From a virus, in the IMG/VR virus record IMGVR_UViG_3300033996_000130, positions 1-48,301 of that record: a stretch of 48,301 bases of DNA; one strand, written 5' to 3'. Below, piece by piece: positions 1 to 7,539 of the stretch. How positions within the stretch are numbered: the first letter of the stretch is position 1; each line of letters begins with the position of its first letter. Made by a program: the position numbers and the translations under genes. The notes beneath the pieces were generated by a model, which ran no database searches, was not told the DNA's origin, and was given only the letters and a program-made list of their open reading frames with translations.

Positions 1-1
1 A

Positions 2-394
2 GAAGCATGGAAACCACCAGAGTTGTTGCCAGAACCAGATAAGCAAGCAGGTTTTGCGTATCGTTGGATCAGGGTATCTACTTTAAACAATGCGGATCCC
101 CGCAATCTCTCTGCCAAACTCAGAGAAGGATGGGAACCCGTTAGGGCTGAGGAACAGCCTAAGTTTCAGTTATTAATCGATCCCAATAGTCGTTTTAAAG
201 ACAATATTGAGATTGGTGGCTTGTTGTTATGCAAAACGCCAGATGAATTCGTCCGACAACGTAATGAATATTACAAAATCCAAGGCGATCAACAGATGGA
301 AGCTGTAGATAACACGCTTATGCGTCAAAGTGATCCTCGTATGCCTCTATTTAATGAGAGAAAGATGACAAGTAGCTTTGGCAAAGGAAGTTAA
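2..394 (+). CDS. Conserved phage head-assembly-type protein, 5' truncated
   Basis: The reading frame is open to the left edge of the window, so the true start lies upstream; an internal TTG at 23 is unlikely to be the start. About 130 residues remain, mostly polar, ending in a segment with MRQSDPRMPLF and a basic SFGKG tail. I recognise no enzyme domain. Its place immediately before a decoration-like gene and the major capsid gene suggests a head assembly or scaffold role, because phages often keep a scaffold or accessory gene there. That role is inference from position only. Confidence 0.6.
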   Translation, partial: EAWKPPELLPEPDKQAGFAYRWIRVSTLNNADPRNLSAKLREGWEPVRAEEQPKFQLLIDPNSRFKDNIEIGGLLLCKTPDEFVRQRNEYYKIQGDQQMEAVDNTLMRQSDPRMPLFNERKMTSSFGKGS

Positions 395-419
395 TTTTTT
401 TAAATTTTAGGAGATTTAA

Positions 420-1043
420 ATGGCTTATCCAACCGTTTCAGCTCCCTACGGCCTACTCGCTGTTAACCGTGTAGATGGCTTGCCATATGCAGGTGCAATT
501 CGTCAGATTCCGATTGCATCCACATATAACACGCCAATTTATTATGGTGATATCGTTCGTATCGCTGCAGGTGGCACAATTCAAAAATCGACTGTAACTG
601 TTGATTCAACTACAGCTGCTGCAAACAACACCGTTGGTGTATTTGTTGGCTGTTCTTTTGTCAATAGCCAAAGTCAACCTGTATCGGGTCAATATTATCA
701 AAGCAACACGGCTAACCAGTCAGCTGTTGCATTTGTAGTTGATGATCCTTTAGCTTTGTTTAAAGTAGCCGTAACACTATCTAATGGTGCTATGTCTTCT
801 GTAAACCAAAGCATTGTAGGTACCAATATGGCAGTTGTACAAGGTAGTGGTTCTAACACCACTGGCGATTCCGCTGTTTCTGTCTTTGCAACTACTGCAG
901 AAGGCAACGCAGCTGCTCTTCCAGTTCGTGTTATTGCTGTTGTTCCTGATACAGCTATCAATGCTACGGCTTTCACCGAAGTATTGGTTAAGATTAACAA
1001 CCATCAGTACAACGCTGCCGCTGCGTTGAACTACACAGCATAA
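420..1043 (+). CDS. Putative head decoration / capsid-associated protein
   Basis: This 207-residue protein is rich in Ala, Val, Thr, Ser and Asn and is almost free of charged residues, a composition typical of beta-rich virion proteins. An AGGAG ribosome site sits 7 bases before the ATG. It lies directly before the major capsid gene with a 12-base gap, the usual place for a capsid decoration or stabilising protein. The N-terminus (MAYPTVSAPYGLLAVNRVDG) has no signal peptide or membrane segment. I see no diagnostic motif, so the decoration role rests on composition and neighbourhood; a minor structural protein is the alternative. Confidence 0.6.
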   Translation: MAYPTVSAPYGLLAVNRVDGLPYAGAIRQIPIASTYNTPIYYGDIVRIAAGGTIQKSTVTVDSTTAAANNTVGVFVGCSFVNSQSQPVSGQYYQSNTANQSAVAFVVDDPLALFKVAVTLSNGAMSSVNQSIVGTNMAVVQGSGSNTTGDSAVSVFATTAEGNAAALPVRVIAVVPDTAINATAFTEVLVKINNHQYNAAAALNYTA

Positions 1044-1055
1044 AGGGGCATTTAA

Positions 1056-1964
1056 ATGGCTATTTCTCGTGCACAACTACTGAAAGAGCTGCTCCCAGGA
1101 CTGAACGCATTGTTCGGCCTTGAGTATGCTACCTATGGACAAGAACACAAAGAGATTTACGAAACTGAATCTTCTGAGCGTTCTTTTGAAGAAGAGACCA
1201 AGTTATCAGGCTTTAGTGCTGCTCCCGTTAAAAACGAGGGCGCACCAATTGCTTATGACAACGGTCAAGAGGCTTGGACAGCTCGTTATACCCACGTAAC
1301 TATCGCCCAAGGCTTCTCCCTCACGGAAGAGGCAATCGAGGATAACTTGTATGACTCATTGTCAGCTCGTTATACCAAAGGTTTGGCACGTTCCATGGCG
1401 TATACCAAGCAAGTTCGTGCTGCTTCTGTATTGAACAACGGCTTCTCCGCTTCCTACCCAGGTGGTGACGGTGTTGCTTTGTTCTCAGCATCACACCCAT
1501 TGGTTTCTGGCGGTACTAACAGCAACATTCCTTCAACCCCAGCTGACTTGAATGAGACTTCTTTGGAAGCCGCTGTAATTCAAATCTCCCTGTGGACTGA
1601 TGAGCGTTCGCTGCTTATCGCTGCTAAACCTAAGAAGTTGATCGTTCCTCCTTCACTCCAGTTCGTTGCAACTCGTTTGCTCGAAACTGAACTCCGTGTT
1701 GGTACTAACGACAACGACATCAATGCGTTGAAGAACAACGGTTCGATCCCTGGTGGTTATGGTATTAACCACTTCTTGACCGACACCAATGCTTGGTTCT
1801 TGACAACTGATGTACCTAACGGCATGAAGCACTTTGTCCGTGTTCCTTTGAGCACTGGCATGGATGGCGACTTTGATACTGGTAACGTCCGTTACAAGTC
1901 TCGTGAGCGTTATAGCTTCGGCTGGTCTGATCCACTCGGAATGTACGGTTCCGCTGGAGCCTAA
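1056..1964 (+). CDS. Major capsid protein (Mu gpT / HK97-fold type)
   Basis: This 302-residue protein forms the head shell. The N-terminus (LLKELLPGLNALFG) is followed by an acidic YETESSERSFEEE stretch, then the block AQGFSLTEEAIEDNLYD, a helix-loop pattern seen in Mu gpT-like major heads, and a later VPPSLQFVATRLLETE strand-helix segment. The length fits a capsid protein without a large scaffold domain. A GGGG ribosome site precedes the ATG. A strong terminator follows the stop codon directly, as after T7 gene 10, which fits a gene transcribed at high level. Codon use is more biased to C-ending codons than in neighbours, consistent with high expression. Confidence 0.85.
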   Translation: MAISRAQLLKELLPGLNALFGLEYATYGQEHKEIYETESSERSFEEETKLSGFSAAPVKNEGAPIAYDNGQEAWTARYTHVTIAQGFSLTEEAIEDNLYDSLSARYTKGLARSMAYTKQVRAASVLNNGFSASYPGGDGVALFSASHPLVSGGTNSNIPSTPADLNETSLEAAVIQISLWTDERSLLIAAKPKKLIVPPSLQFVATRLLETELRVGTNDNDINALKNNGSIPGGYGINHFLTDTNAWFLTTDVPNGMKHFVRVPLSTGMDGDFDTGNVRYKSRERYSFGWSDPLGMYGSAGA

Positions 1965-1974
1965 TTAGGCTAAT

Positions 1975-2003
1975 AAAAAGGGGAGCCAAAAACTCCCCTT
2001 TTT
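1975..2003 (+). terminator. Rho-independent terminator after the capsid gene
   Basis: A perfect 11-base-pair stem (AAAAAGGGGAG with CTCCCCTTTTT, 1975-1985 and 1993-2003) encloses a 7-base loop. The stem ends in a T run on the + strand and an A run on the other side, so it could act in both directions. It begins 11 bases after the capsid stop codon. It probably lowers read-through into the downstream structural genes. Confidence 0.85.
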
Positions 2004-2031
2004 CATTTATTTGTAGTAAGATTACTTAAAC

Positions 2032-2083
2032 TGGGTGAACCGCCTATCAAACTGCCCCAGCAGACGCATACACGATTGATAGG
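2032..2083 (+). promoter_or_regulatory. Possible pseudoknot leader upstream of the 2112 gene
   Basis: Two stems cross. CTGGG at 2032-2036 pairs with CCCAG at 2056-2060. CCTATCAA at 2043-2050 pairs perfectly with TTGATAGG at 2076-2083. The order of the four arms makes an H-type pseudoknot. It sits between the capsid terminator and the AAGGA ribosome site (2098-2102) of the next gene. It matches no riboswitch class that I recognise. A protein-binding or translation-control leader is possible, but chance pairing of the 5-base stem cannot be excluded. Confidence 0.4.
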
Positions 2084-2111
2084 TTGAACTTTGTATGAAG
2101 GACAATTTATT

Positions 2112-2600
2112 ATGGCATTAGCAACTACCTCAGCCGTATGGCGCTCCACTGGTGGAGATCAAACTCGTACAGCAACCGCTGGCTCCATGGTTATGGCAGC
2201 TCAGTTCTTTATTTCTAACTGTGCAGCAACCGCAAACGTAACAAACTCTACTGGCACCGAGGCTCTAATTCTCCCCGCTGGCGCTGTTGTTACTGATGTT
2301 TCTATTACTGAAACTGGCACAGGTAACATTAACCTAGGGTTTACCCCACTAATTGGTGTTGGTCCAGGACAAACAACATCCCTTGGCACCCCAGTTCCTA
2401 CTGGATTCTTGATTAACGAAGCTATTACTGCTCGTGTAAACGTTCAAGTTGGTGGCACTGATGGTGGCGCTTCTTTAGGTAACGTAGCTAACGCAACTAA
2501 CTTAGTTGTTGTAACTACCGCCGCTAACAGCTCTGCTTCTGGCAACTGCTCTGGAATCATTCGTTATTTCGTAGCTGATAATGGCGCAGAAAACGTTTAA
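2112..2600 (+). CDS. Hypothetical beta-rich virion protein
   Basis: I place the start at the ATG at 2112 (MALATTSAVWRSTGGD) because AAGGA lies 9 bases upstream; a TTG at 2091 in the same frame would include that ribosome site within the gene. The product is 162 residues, Thr/Ala/Gly/Val-rich with few charges, and resembles phage surface proteins in composition. No known domain is recognised. It follows the capsid gene and its terminator, so a head-surface or minor structural role is likely. Confidence 0.6.
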   Translation: MALATTSAVWRSTGGDQTRTATAGSMVMAAQFFISNCAATANVTNSTGTEALILPAGAVVTDVSITETGTGNINLGFTPLIGVGPGQTTSLGTPVPTGFLINEAITARVNVQVGGTDGGASLGNVANATNLVVVTTAANSSASGNCSGIIRYFVADNGAENV

Positions 2601-2607
2601 TTAATCT

Positions 2608-2623
2608 AGGGGGTTCGCCCCCT
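2608..2623 (+). terminator. UUCG-tetraloop hairpin between structural genes
   Basis: AGGGGG and CCCCCT enclose a TTCG loop, giving a very stable 6-base-pair hairpin just after the stop codon of the preceding gene. The T run after it is short (GTTTAC). It may act as a weak terminator or as an mRNA-end stabiliser rather than a full stop. Confidence 0.5.
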
Positions 2624-2643
2624 GTTTACTTTGGAGATTAATT

Positions 2644-2934
2644 ATGGGTATGCAATATGATGTGTTAGCAGTACATGCGGATGGAGACGTTCAAGCTGTT
2701 GTAGGGCCGCTTAGGGTTAAAGCGTATCAATTAGCCCCTGGTGGAACTGCTGGTGAAATTAAGTTTTTTGATACTGCAGCTAATTCCGCTACAGGAACTG
2801 AGCGTTTAACACTAAATATCACTACAAATACAGCTGTTATTTCTACACTAATACCTGGTGAGGGTATTCGTTTTACTAATGGTTTGTATTTAGACTTACC
2901 AGCTAATGCTGCAATTACAGTATTTTATGGCTAA
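2644..2934 (+). CDS. Small hypothetical structural protein
   Basis: This 96-residue protein (MGMQYDVLAVHADGDVQ) has alternating hydrophobic and polar residues typical of a small beta-sandwich, with no signal peptide or membrane helix. GGAG lies about 8 bases upstream of the ATG. Its stop codon overlaps the start of the next gene by 8 bases, implying translational coupling. I do not recognise the family. Its position just after the capsid block suggests a minor head protein. Confidence 0.6.
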   Translation: MGMQYDVLAVHADGDVQAVVGPLRVKAYQLAPGGTAGEIKFFDTAANSATGTERLTLNITTNTAVISTLIPGEGIRFTNGLYLDLPANAAITVFYG

Positions 2935-3184
2935 GAAAAAAGGTGTCTCTCTTGCGGTTGGTCGTGGTGAAAAGCTGCCTGTATCTAAGGGTGCTGGGCT
3001 TACCGCCAAAGGTCGTGCTAAGTATAATGCAGCGACTGGTTCTAATCTAAAGGCTCCACAGCCCGAAGGTGGTGCTCGTAAGCGTTCATTCTGCGCCCGT
3101 ATGTCTGGTATGCCAGGACCAATGAAGGACGAGAATGGGAAGCCTACTAGAAAGGCTGCCTCATTAAAGAGGTGGAAATGCTAA
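2927..3184 (+). CDS. Small basic phage protein (DUF6321-like)
   Basis: The start is put at ATG 2927 (MAKKKGVSLAVGRGEKLPVS), overlapping the preceding stop codon. The 85-residue product carries the highly conserved core GLTAKGRAKYNAATGSNLKA followed by KRSFCARMSGMPGPMKD and a C-terminal ALK-type basic tail. I recall this pattern as DUF6321, a family common in phage genomes with no assigned function. Its strong positive charge would suit nucleic-acid or inner-capsid contact, which is inference. Confidence 0.7.
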   Translation: MAKKKGVSLAVGRGEKLPVSKGAGLTAKGRAKYNAATGSNLKAPQPEGGARKRSFCARMSGMPGPMKDENGKPTRKAASLKRWKC

Positions 3185-3414
3185 ACATGATGGAGCTTTG
3201 GACTGGTGGTTTGACCATATTTATGGCATTGATTGGATATATCATGCACGAAAAGTTCAATGAACTGGGTCGTATTAGTATTTTATTAAACAAGACAAGA
3301 GAAGAGGTGGCTCGTGATAACGTTACTAAAGCAGAAGTTGATCGGATTATGGAACACATTGATTCAAGGTTTAACAAACTTGAAATCAAAATTGACCAGC
3401 TTATTCAAAGGTAA
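3178..3414 (+). CDS. Small single-pass membrane protein with coiled coil
   Basis: The start at ATG 3178 overlaps the preceding stop (ATGCTAA) and has GAGG 5 bases upstream. The 78-residue product has an N-terminal hydrophobic helix (LTIFMALIGYIMHEKF) and then a heptad-like helix (VDRIMEHIDSRFNKLEIKID) suited to coiled-coil assembly. No family is recognised. Such small membrane-plus-coil proteins can be lysis accessories or virion membrane-contact proteins, but the main lysis cassette is at 14.3-15.7 kb, so the role is open. Confidence 0.55.
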   Translation: MLNMMELWTGGLTIFMALIGYIMHEKFNELGRISILLNKTREEVARDNVTKAEVDRIMEHIDSRFNKLEIKIDQLIQR

Positions 3415-3417
3415 GTA

Positions 3418-3963
3418 ATGCCAAGCACTTCTAAAAAACAACATAATTTTATGGCAGCGGTTGCAAATAACCCAAATTTTGCCAAAAAAACTGGTGTTCC
3501 CATGTCTGTTGGCGAGGATTATATGGCAGCAGACAAAGGCAGGACATTCCGTGTTGGAGGCGCAAAAACCTCTAAAAAGGAAGGCATTAATAAACAAAAA
3601 ACAAACCGTGGCGAAAGGCAATTGCCTAATGCTATGTTAAACAAATACATAGGAAAAAAAGACGGAGGAATTATGAAAGCTGTAGATTCTAAAAAAAATC
3701 CAGGACTAGCAAAATTACCAACTGAAGTACGAAATAAAATGGGTTACGCCAAAAACGGAGGAATGATGAAACATAGTGATATGGCTAAAGACATGCCAAT
3801 GATGAAAAAAGTAGCAAAGAAAGAAGTTAAAGCGCATGAGAAATCAATGCACAAAATGGCTTCTGGTGGCAAAGTAGGTCAACTATCTAAAGCTGACGGC
3901 TGCGCTACTAAGGGCAAATCAAAAGGCACAATGGTTAAGATGAACAAAGGCGGAATGTGTTAA
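3418..3963 (+). CDS. DUF3008-like basic protein with C-terminal GGK/ADGCA motif
   Basis: The N-terminus (MPSTSKKQHNFMAAVANNPN, then FAKKTGVPMSVGEDYMAADKG) matches the pattern of DUF3008-type phage proteins. The rest of the 181 residues is very basic and Met-rich, with repeated GGIMK and GGMMK steps, and ends with SGGKVGQLSKADGCATKGK. The last motif recurs in the next gene, which points to a shared peripheral module rather than a catalytic domain. No enzyme residues are seen. A role inside the virion is plausible but unproven. Confidence 0.6.
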   Translation: MPSTSKKQHNFMAAVANNPNFAKKTGVPMSVGEDYMAADKGRTFRVGGAKTSKKEGINKQKTNRGERQLPNAMLNKYIGKKDGGIMKAVDSKKNPGLAKLPTEVRNKMGYAKNGGMMKHSDMAKDMPMMKKVAKKEVKAHEKSMHKMASGGKVGQLSKADGCATKGKSKGTMVKMNKGGMC

Positions 3964-4371
3964 ATGCCAATTAATCCTATAGACCCTTCTAAAAAGCCTG
4001 GTGGTAATGGGAACGAGAAATATACTCCTCCCAAGGAAAAGTTCGGTCCTAGCGAATACGATAAAGCAGCAGAAAAAATAAAGCAGGATAGCGAAAAAGC
4101 TAAGGCTGAAGCAAGCAAAATGGCAGAAGAACATAGGGCAAAAACTAAAGCTGAAAGCCCACGCACGTACACGGAAAGATTGCAAGATATGGGCAGATTG
4201 CCTAAGCCTAGTGTCGGCAGTGGAAAAAGTGGTGGCGGTGGAGCTGGTGGTGATTTTAGTGGTATGAAGGGTTTAGACAAACCGTTTAAAGCTGGCGGTA
4301 AAGTATCTAGCGCTTCTAAACGAGCTGATGGATGTGCCATTAAAGGCAAAACTAAAGGACGAATGGTATGA
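3964..4371 (+). CDS. Helical basic protein sharing the ADGCA C-terminal motif
   Basis: The ATG follows the preceding TAA directly. The 135-residue product has a Lys/Glu/Ala helix from about residue 30 to 60, a Gly-rich linker around residue 80-95, and ends with AGGKVSSASKRADGCAIKGK, which is clearly related to the end of the preceding protein. No domain of known function is recognised. The tandem placement and shared tail suggest the two tails arose by duplication or convergent selection for the same partner. Confidence 0.55.
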   Translation: MPINPIDPSKKPGGNGNEKYTPPKEKFGPSEYDKAAEKIKQDSEKAKAEASKMAEEHRAKTKAESPRTYTERLQDMGRLPKPSVGSGKSGGGGAGGDFSGMKGLDKPFKAGGKVSSASKRADGCAIKGKTKGRMV

Positions 4372-4616
4372 GACCTTCTCGTGGTATGGGTGCGATTAAA
4401 CCATCTAAAATGCCTGGTGGAAAAAGAAAAGCTAGGCGTGACGACACCGACTTTACTCAATATGCGGAAGGCGGTAAAGTTGGTTTATATGAAAATATTC
4501 ATAAAAAGAAAGCACGTATTGCAGCTGGTTCTGGTGAAAAAATGCGTAAGCCTGGGTCTAAGGGTGCGCCTACTAAAGCGGACTTTATTCAATCTGCTAA
4601 GACGGCGAAAAAATAA
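4368..4616 (+). CDS. Small basic phage protein (NIHKKKARIAAGSGEKMRKPG type)
   Basis: It overlaps the preceding gene by ATGA. The 82-residue product is very basic and ends with the block LYENIHKKKARIAAGSGEK followed by MRKPGSKGAPTKADF. I recall this block as widespread and strongly conserved in environmental phages, with no assigned function. An EGGKV step at about residue 43 again echoes the neighbouring proteins. Its position just before a connector-like gene suggests a head-tail junction or packaged-DNA role, which is inference. Confidence 0.6.
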   Translation: MRPSRGMGAIKPSKMPGGKRKARRDDTDFTQYAEGGKVGLYENIHKKKARIAAGSGEKMRKPGSKGAPTKADFIQSAKTAKK

Positions 4617-5557
4617 TGACTACTACAGGAACCACCGCATTTAACCTAGACATGAACGACCTCATTGAAGAGGCGTTTGAGCGTTGTGGTTTAGAGTTGC
4701 GTTCTGGTTATGATTTTAGAACTGCTAGACGGTCTTTAAACCTGCTTACTATTGAATGGGCTAATCGTGGTATTAACCTATGGACAGTAGAGCAAGGGCA
4801 GATTGCTATGGTTACTGGACAAGCTATGTACCCTATTCCAGTAGATACAATAGACCTAATGGATATGGTTATCCGTCAATACAACGGTAACTTTGCCAAT
4901 CAAATTGACATTAACATTAGCCGTATTGCAGAGCCTACTTATATGTCTTTGCCTAATAAATTGGCACAAGGACGTCCTATTCAAGTATGGATTAACCGTC
5001 AATCAGGAAATACTGACGCAATACCTACTACCGTGTTGGCAAGCAATACTGGTGGAACAATTAGCGCTACAGCTACTTCTATTAATGTTGCATCGGTAGC
5101 AAATCTTTCTACTTCTGGGTTTGTAAAAATTGGAACAGAAACCATTAGCTACCCAAATATTGTAGGTAATACTCTTACAAATTGCGCCCGTGGTCAAAAT
5201 GGAACTACAGCAGCTGCTCATGCAGACGGCGCAGAAGTAACCGTTCAATACCTGCCGTGCATTAATGTATGGCCTACTCCTAACGCTCCAGGCAATCAAT
5301 ATACGTTTGTTTACTACCGCATGCGTAGAATTCAAGACGCTGGAACTGGCGTTAGAGAACAGGACATTCCTTTCCGTTTTATTCCATGTATGGTAGCTGG
5401 ATTGGCGTACCAATTAAGCAATAAAATGCCAGGCGTAGATCCAAACAAAATAATGATGCTAAAGGCTGATTATGAACAGCAATTCCAACTAGCGGCTGAT
5501 GAAGATAGAGAGAAGGCTTCCGTAAGATTCGTTCCAAGGAACTTATTCTATGCCTAG
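4616..5557 (+). CDS. Head-to-tail adaptor (P22 gp4-like)
   Basis: This 313-residue protein begins with a helical segment (MNDLIEEAFERCGLE, then RTARRSLNLLTIEWANRGIN) typical of P22 gp4-type head completion proteins, which bind below the portal and hold packaged DNA. A beta-rich insert at about residues 140-205 (with TETISYPNIVGNTL and ARGQNGTTAAAH) interrupts the helical parts. The C-terminal helix (AGLAYQLSNKMPGVDP) and LKADYEQQFQLAADED complete the pattern. The gene overlaps its downstream neighbour by 8 bases. A T7 gp11-like tail tubular protein is a related alternative reading. Confidence 0.7.
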   Translation: MTTTGTTAFNLDMNDLIEEAFERCGLELRSGYDFRTARRSLNLLTIEWANRGINLWTVEQGQIAMVTGQAMYPIPVDTIDLMDMVIRQYNGNFANQIDINISRIAEPTYMSLPNKLAQGRPIQVWINRQSGNTDAIPTTVLASNTGGTISATATSINVASVANLSTSGFVKIGTETISYPNIVGNTLTNCARGQNGTTAAAHADGAEVTVQYLPCINVWPTPNAPGNQYTFVYYRMRRIQDAGTGVREQDIPFRFIPCMVAGLAYQLSNKMPGVDPNKIMMLKADYEQQFQLAADEDREKASVRFVPRNLFYA

Positions 5558-5978
5558 CCAATGGGCCTCTGGCAAACATTCAATTGCCCAATGTGATAGG
5601 TGTAATTTTAGATACAAACTAAAGGAACTAAAAACACAAACGGTAAAAACAAAGCCTTTTAAAATTAAGGTTTGCCCTACTTGCTGGGATCCAGATCAGC
5701 CGCAGCTGCAGTTGGGTATGTATCCTGTTAATGATCCTCAAGCAGTACGGGAGCCAAGACCTGATAATAGCTATTTACAGTCTGGTAATAGTGGTTTACA
5801 AATTGTAAATACTGGCAGTACAGATCCAGATGGATTTGGTTATCCAGAAATGGGTAGTAGAGTAATACAATGGGGTTGGAACCCTGTGGGTGGAAGTAGG
5901 GGTCCAGATGCAGGTTTAACCCCAAATGACTTGGTACAACAAGTAATTGTTGGTACAGTAACGGTAACAACAACTTAA
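5550..5978 (+). CDS. Small zinc-ribbon protein
   Basis: Two CxxC pairs at residues 15-18 and 42-45 of this 142-residue protein form a probable zinc ribbon in the N-terminal 50 residues. The rest is a Pro/Gly/Gln/Asn-rich, weakly structured tail ending in alternating Val and Thr. The gene overlaps the connector-like gene by 8 bases. A structural or assembly accessory role is likely; the exact partner is unknown. Confidence 0.6.
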   Translation: MPSQWASGKHSIAQCDRCNFRYKLKELKTQTVKTKPFKIKVCPTCWDPDQPQLQLGMYPVNDPQAVREPRPDNSYLQSGNSGLQIVNTGSTDPDGFGYPEMGSRVIQWGWNPVGGSRGPDAGLTPNDLVQQVIVGTVTVTTT

Positions 5979-5988
5979 GGAGTTGAAA

Positions 5989-6168
5989 ATGTTTAAAAAA
6001 GGCGCAGACGGAATTGAAAAAAAAGGTAAAACTGACGTTAAAATTTACCCTAATGATGGTCCAAAAGTAATTGATAATGGTCCAAAATCTAGTAAAAGTA
6101 GCTTAAATAAGAACATGAAAGCTATGGGTCGTAATTTGGCTCGTTGTTCTAATCAAAGAGGTCGTTAA
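5989..6168 (+). CDS. Very small basic hypothetical protein
   Basis: The start at ATG 5989 is chosen because GGAG ends 6 bases upstream; a TTG at 5983 lies too close. The 59-residue product is Lys/Asn/Ser-rich (MFKKGADGIEKKGKTDVKIY) with a C-terminal MGRNLARCSNQRGR stretch. No family is recognised. It resembles the other small basic proteins in this structural block. Confidence 0.5.
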   Translation: MFKKGADGIEKKGKTDVKIYPNDGPKVIDNGPKSSKSSLNKNMKAMGRNLARCSNQRGR

Positions 6169-6170
6169 TC

Positions 6171-6434
6171 ATGGCTAAATATTCTATGAAAAAAGGTGGT
6201 AAGGAAGTAGGATCTGCTGAGGTCTATGCTGAACCACATACCATGAGTGGTAAAAAATTATCTAATGTTGAAAGCTCAGTTACTAAAAAAGGTAACGGAG
6301 TAAATGACGTTAACATGTCTGTTGCTGGTATTAGCAAAGGTAACTATGCCCCAATGAACCCATATGGAGTTGGTGTAATGCGTGGTTATGGCGCTGCTAC
6401 CAAAGGTCGCAAAATTAGCGGAAAAATGGGCTAA
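6171..6434 (+). CDS. Small basic hypothetical protein
   Basis: This 87-residue product (MAKYSMKKGGKEVGSAEVYA) is basic and Gly/Ser-rich, with GVGVMRGYGAATKGRK near the end. It begins two bases after the preceding stop and overlaps the next gene by TAATG, so it belongs to the same translational unit. No domain is recognised. It is one of several small basic proteins of this block and may bind DNA or a connector. Confidence 0.5.
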   Translation: MAKYSMKKGGKEVGSAEVYAEPHTMSGKKLSNVESSVTKKGNGVNDVNMSVAGISKGNYAPMNPYGVGVMRGYGAATKGRKISGKMG

Positions 6435-7081
6435 TGAATTACGCTCAGTTAACGCAAGCGATTATTGACTACTCTGAGTCTGATGAGCAGTCTTTTGTAA
6501 CTAATATTCCTTTGTTTGTCCAGCAATGTGAAGAACGGGTTTATAACGCCGTTCAGATCCCAGCCATTCGTAAGAATCAGACTGGTAACTTTACACAAAG
6601 CGACAAGTACCTTGCGTTACCTTCAGACTATTTAGCGTCTTTTTCGATGGCGGTTATTTTGGCTAATGGCAGTCAAGAGTTCCTAATTGACAAGGACGTT
6701 AACTTTATTCGTCAGGCATACCCAAGTCCTACAGATGAGGGCGTTCCCCGTTACTACGCCCAGTTTGAGCCGTATACATACATTATTGGTCCGACCCCAG
6801 ATGCAAACTACAATGTAGAGCTGCATTATTACTATTACCCACAATCTATTGTTACTGCTGGTACTAGTTGGCTGGGCGATAACTTTGAAACCGTCTTGTT
6901 ATATGGTTCTTTGCGTGAGGCTGTAATCTTCCAAAAGGGAGAACAAGACATGGTTGCCTACTATGAACAAAAGTACCAAGAATCCTTAGCATTGCTCAAA
7001 GAATTGGGTGATGGTAAAGATAGACGTAGCGCCTACCGTGATGGACAATTACGATTACCCGTACCAGGACCAGTTAGATAA
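6434..7081 (+). CDS. Second head-to-tail adaptor-like protein
   Basis: This 215-residue protein opens with MNYAQLTQAIIDYSESDE and continues NIPLFVQQCEERVYNAVQIP, a helical pattern seen in phage adaptor proteins related to gp4/gp11. The middle is aromatic and beta-rich (ELHYYYYP), and the C-terminal helix YEQKYQESLALLKELGD is followed by a short Pro-rich tail. It shares general design with the 4616 gene product, so the two may stack as connector rings. Its start overlaps the upstream stop as TAATG. The assignment is from pattern, not search. Confidence 0.6.
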   Translation: MNYAQLTQAIIDYSESDEQSFVTNIPLFVQQCEERVYNAVQIPAIRKNQTGNFTQSDKYLALPSDYLASFSMAVILANGSQEFLIDKDVNFIRQAYPSPTDEGVPRYYAQFEPYTYIIGPTPDANYNVELHYYYYPQSIVTAGTSWLGDNFETVLLYGSLREAVIFQKGEQDMVAYYEQKYQESLALLKELGDGKDRRSAYRDGQLRLPVPGPVR

Positions 7082-7097
7082 TTTTTAGGAGCAAGAA

Positions 7098-7529
7098 ATG
7101 GCAATTACCCAAGGAATGGCTACATCGTTTAAGGTTCAAATCTTAAATGGTCAGCACAATTTTTCAGCAAACACGTTTAAATTAGCTCTGTATACCAGCT
7201 CGGCTACTATTAACGAGAATACAACTGCATACTCTACAAGCAACGAAGTAGCTTCTGCTGGTAACTACAGTGCTGGTGGAAATACTTTATCGGTTAGCGT
7301 AACCCCAACAAATACTGGAAACGTGGCTTTTATCTCGTTTTCCAATACGTCTTGGGCAAATGCAACGATTACCGCTAACGGCGCTTTGATTTATAACGCT
7401 AACTTGGCAAATGCGGCTGTTGCTGTATTGGCTTTTGGTGGTGATAAAACATCGACCAATGGTACATTTGCAGTGAACTTCCCAACTGCTGACGCAACCA
7501 ACGCAATTATTCGTTTGACCGCTAGTTAA
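7098..7529 (+). CDS. Hypothetical beta-sandwich virion protein
   Basis: This 143-residue product has the pattern FKLALYTSSATINENTTAYS followed by NEVASAGNYSAGGNTL, which I recall from many environmental phages just upstream of tail fibre genes. Charged residues are rare and Thr/Ser/Asn/Ala dominate, as in phage surface proteins. AGGAG lies 8 bases upstream of the ATG. A tail or baseplate-like accessory role is inferred from location. Confidence 0.6.
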   Translation: MAITQGMATSFKVQILNGQHNFSANTFKLALYTSSATINENTTAYSTSNEVASAGNYSAGGNTLSVSVTPTNTGNVAFISFSNTSWANATITANGALIYNANLANAAVAVLAFGGDKTSTNGTFAVNFPTADATNAIIRLTAS

Positions 7530-7539
7530 GGAGCTGTAA

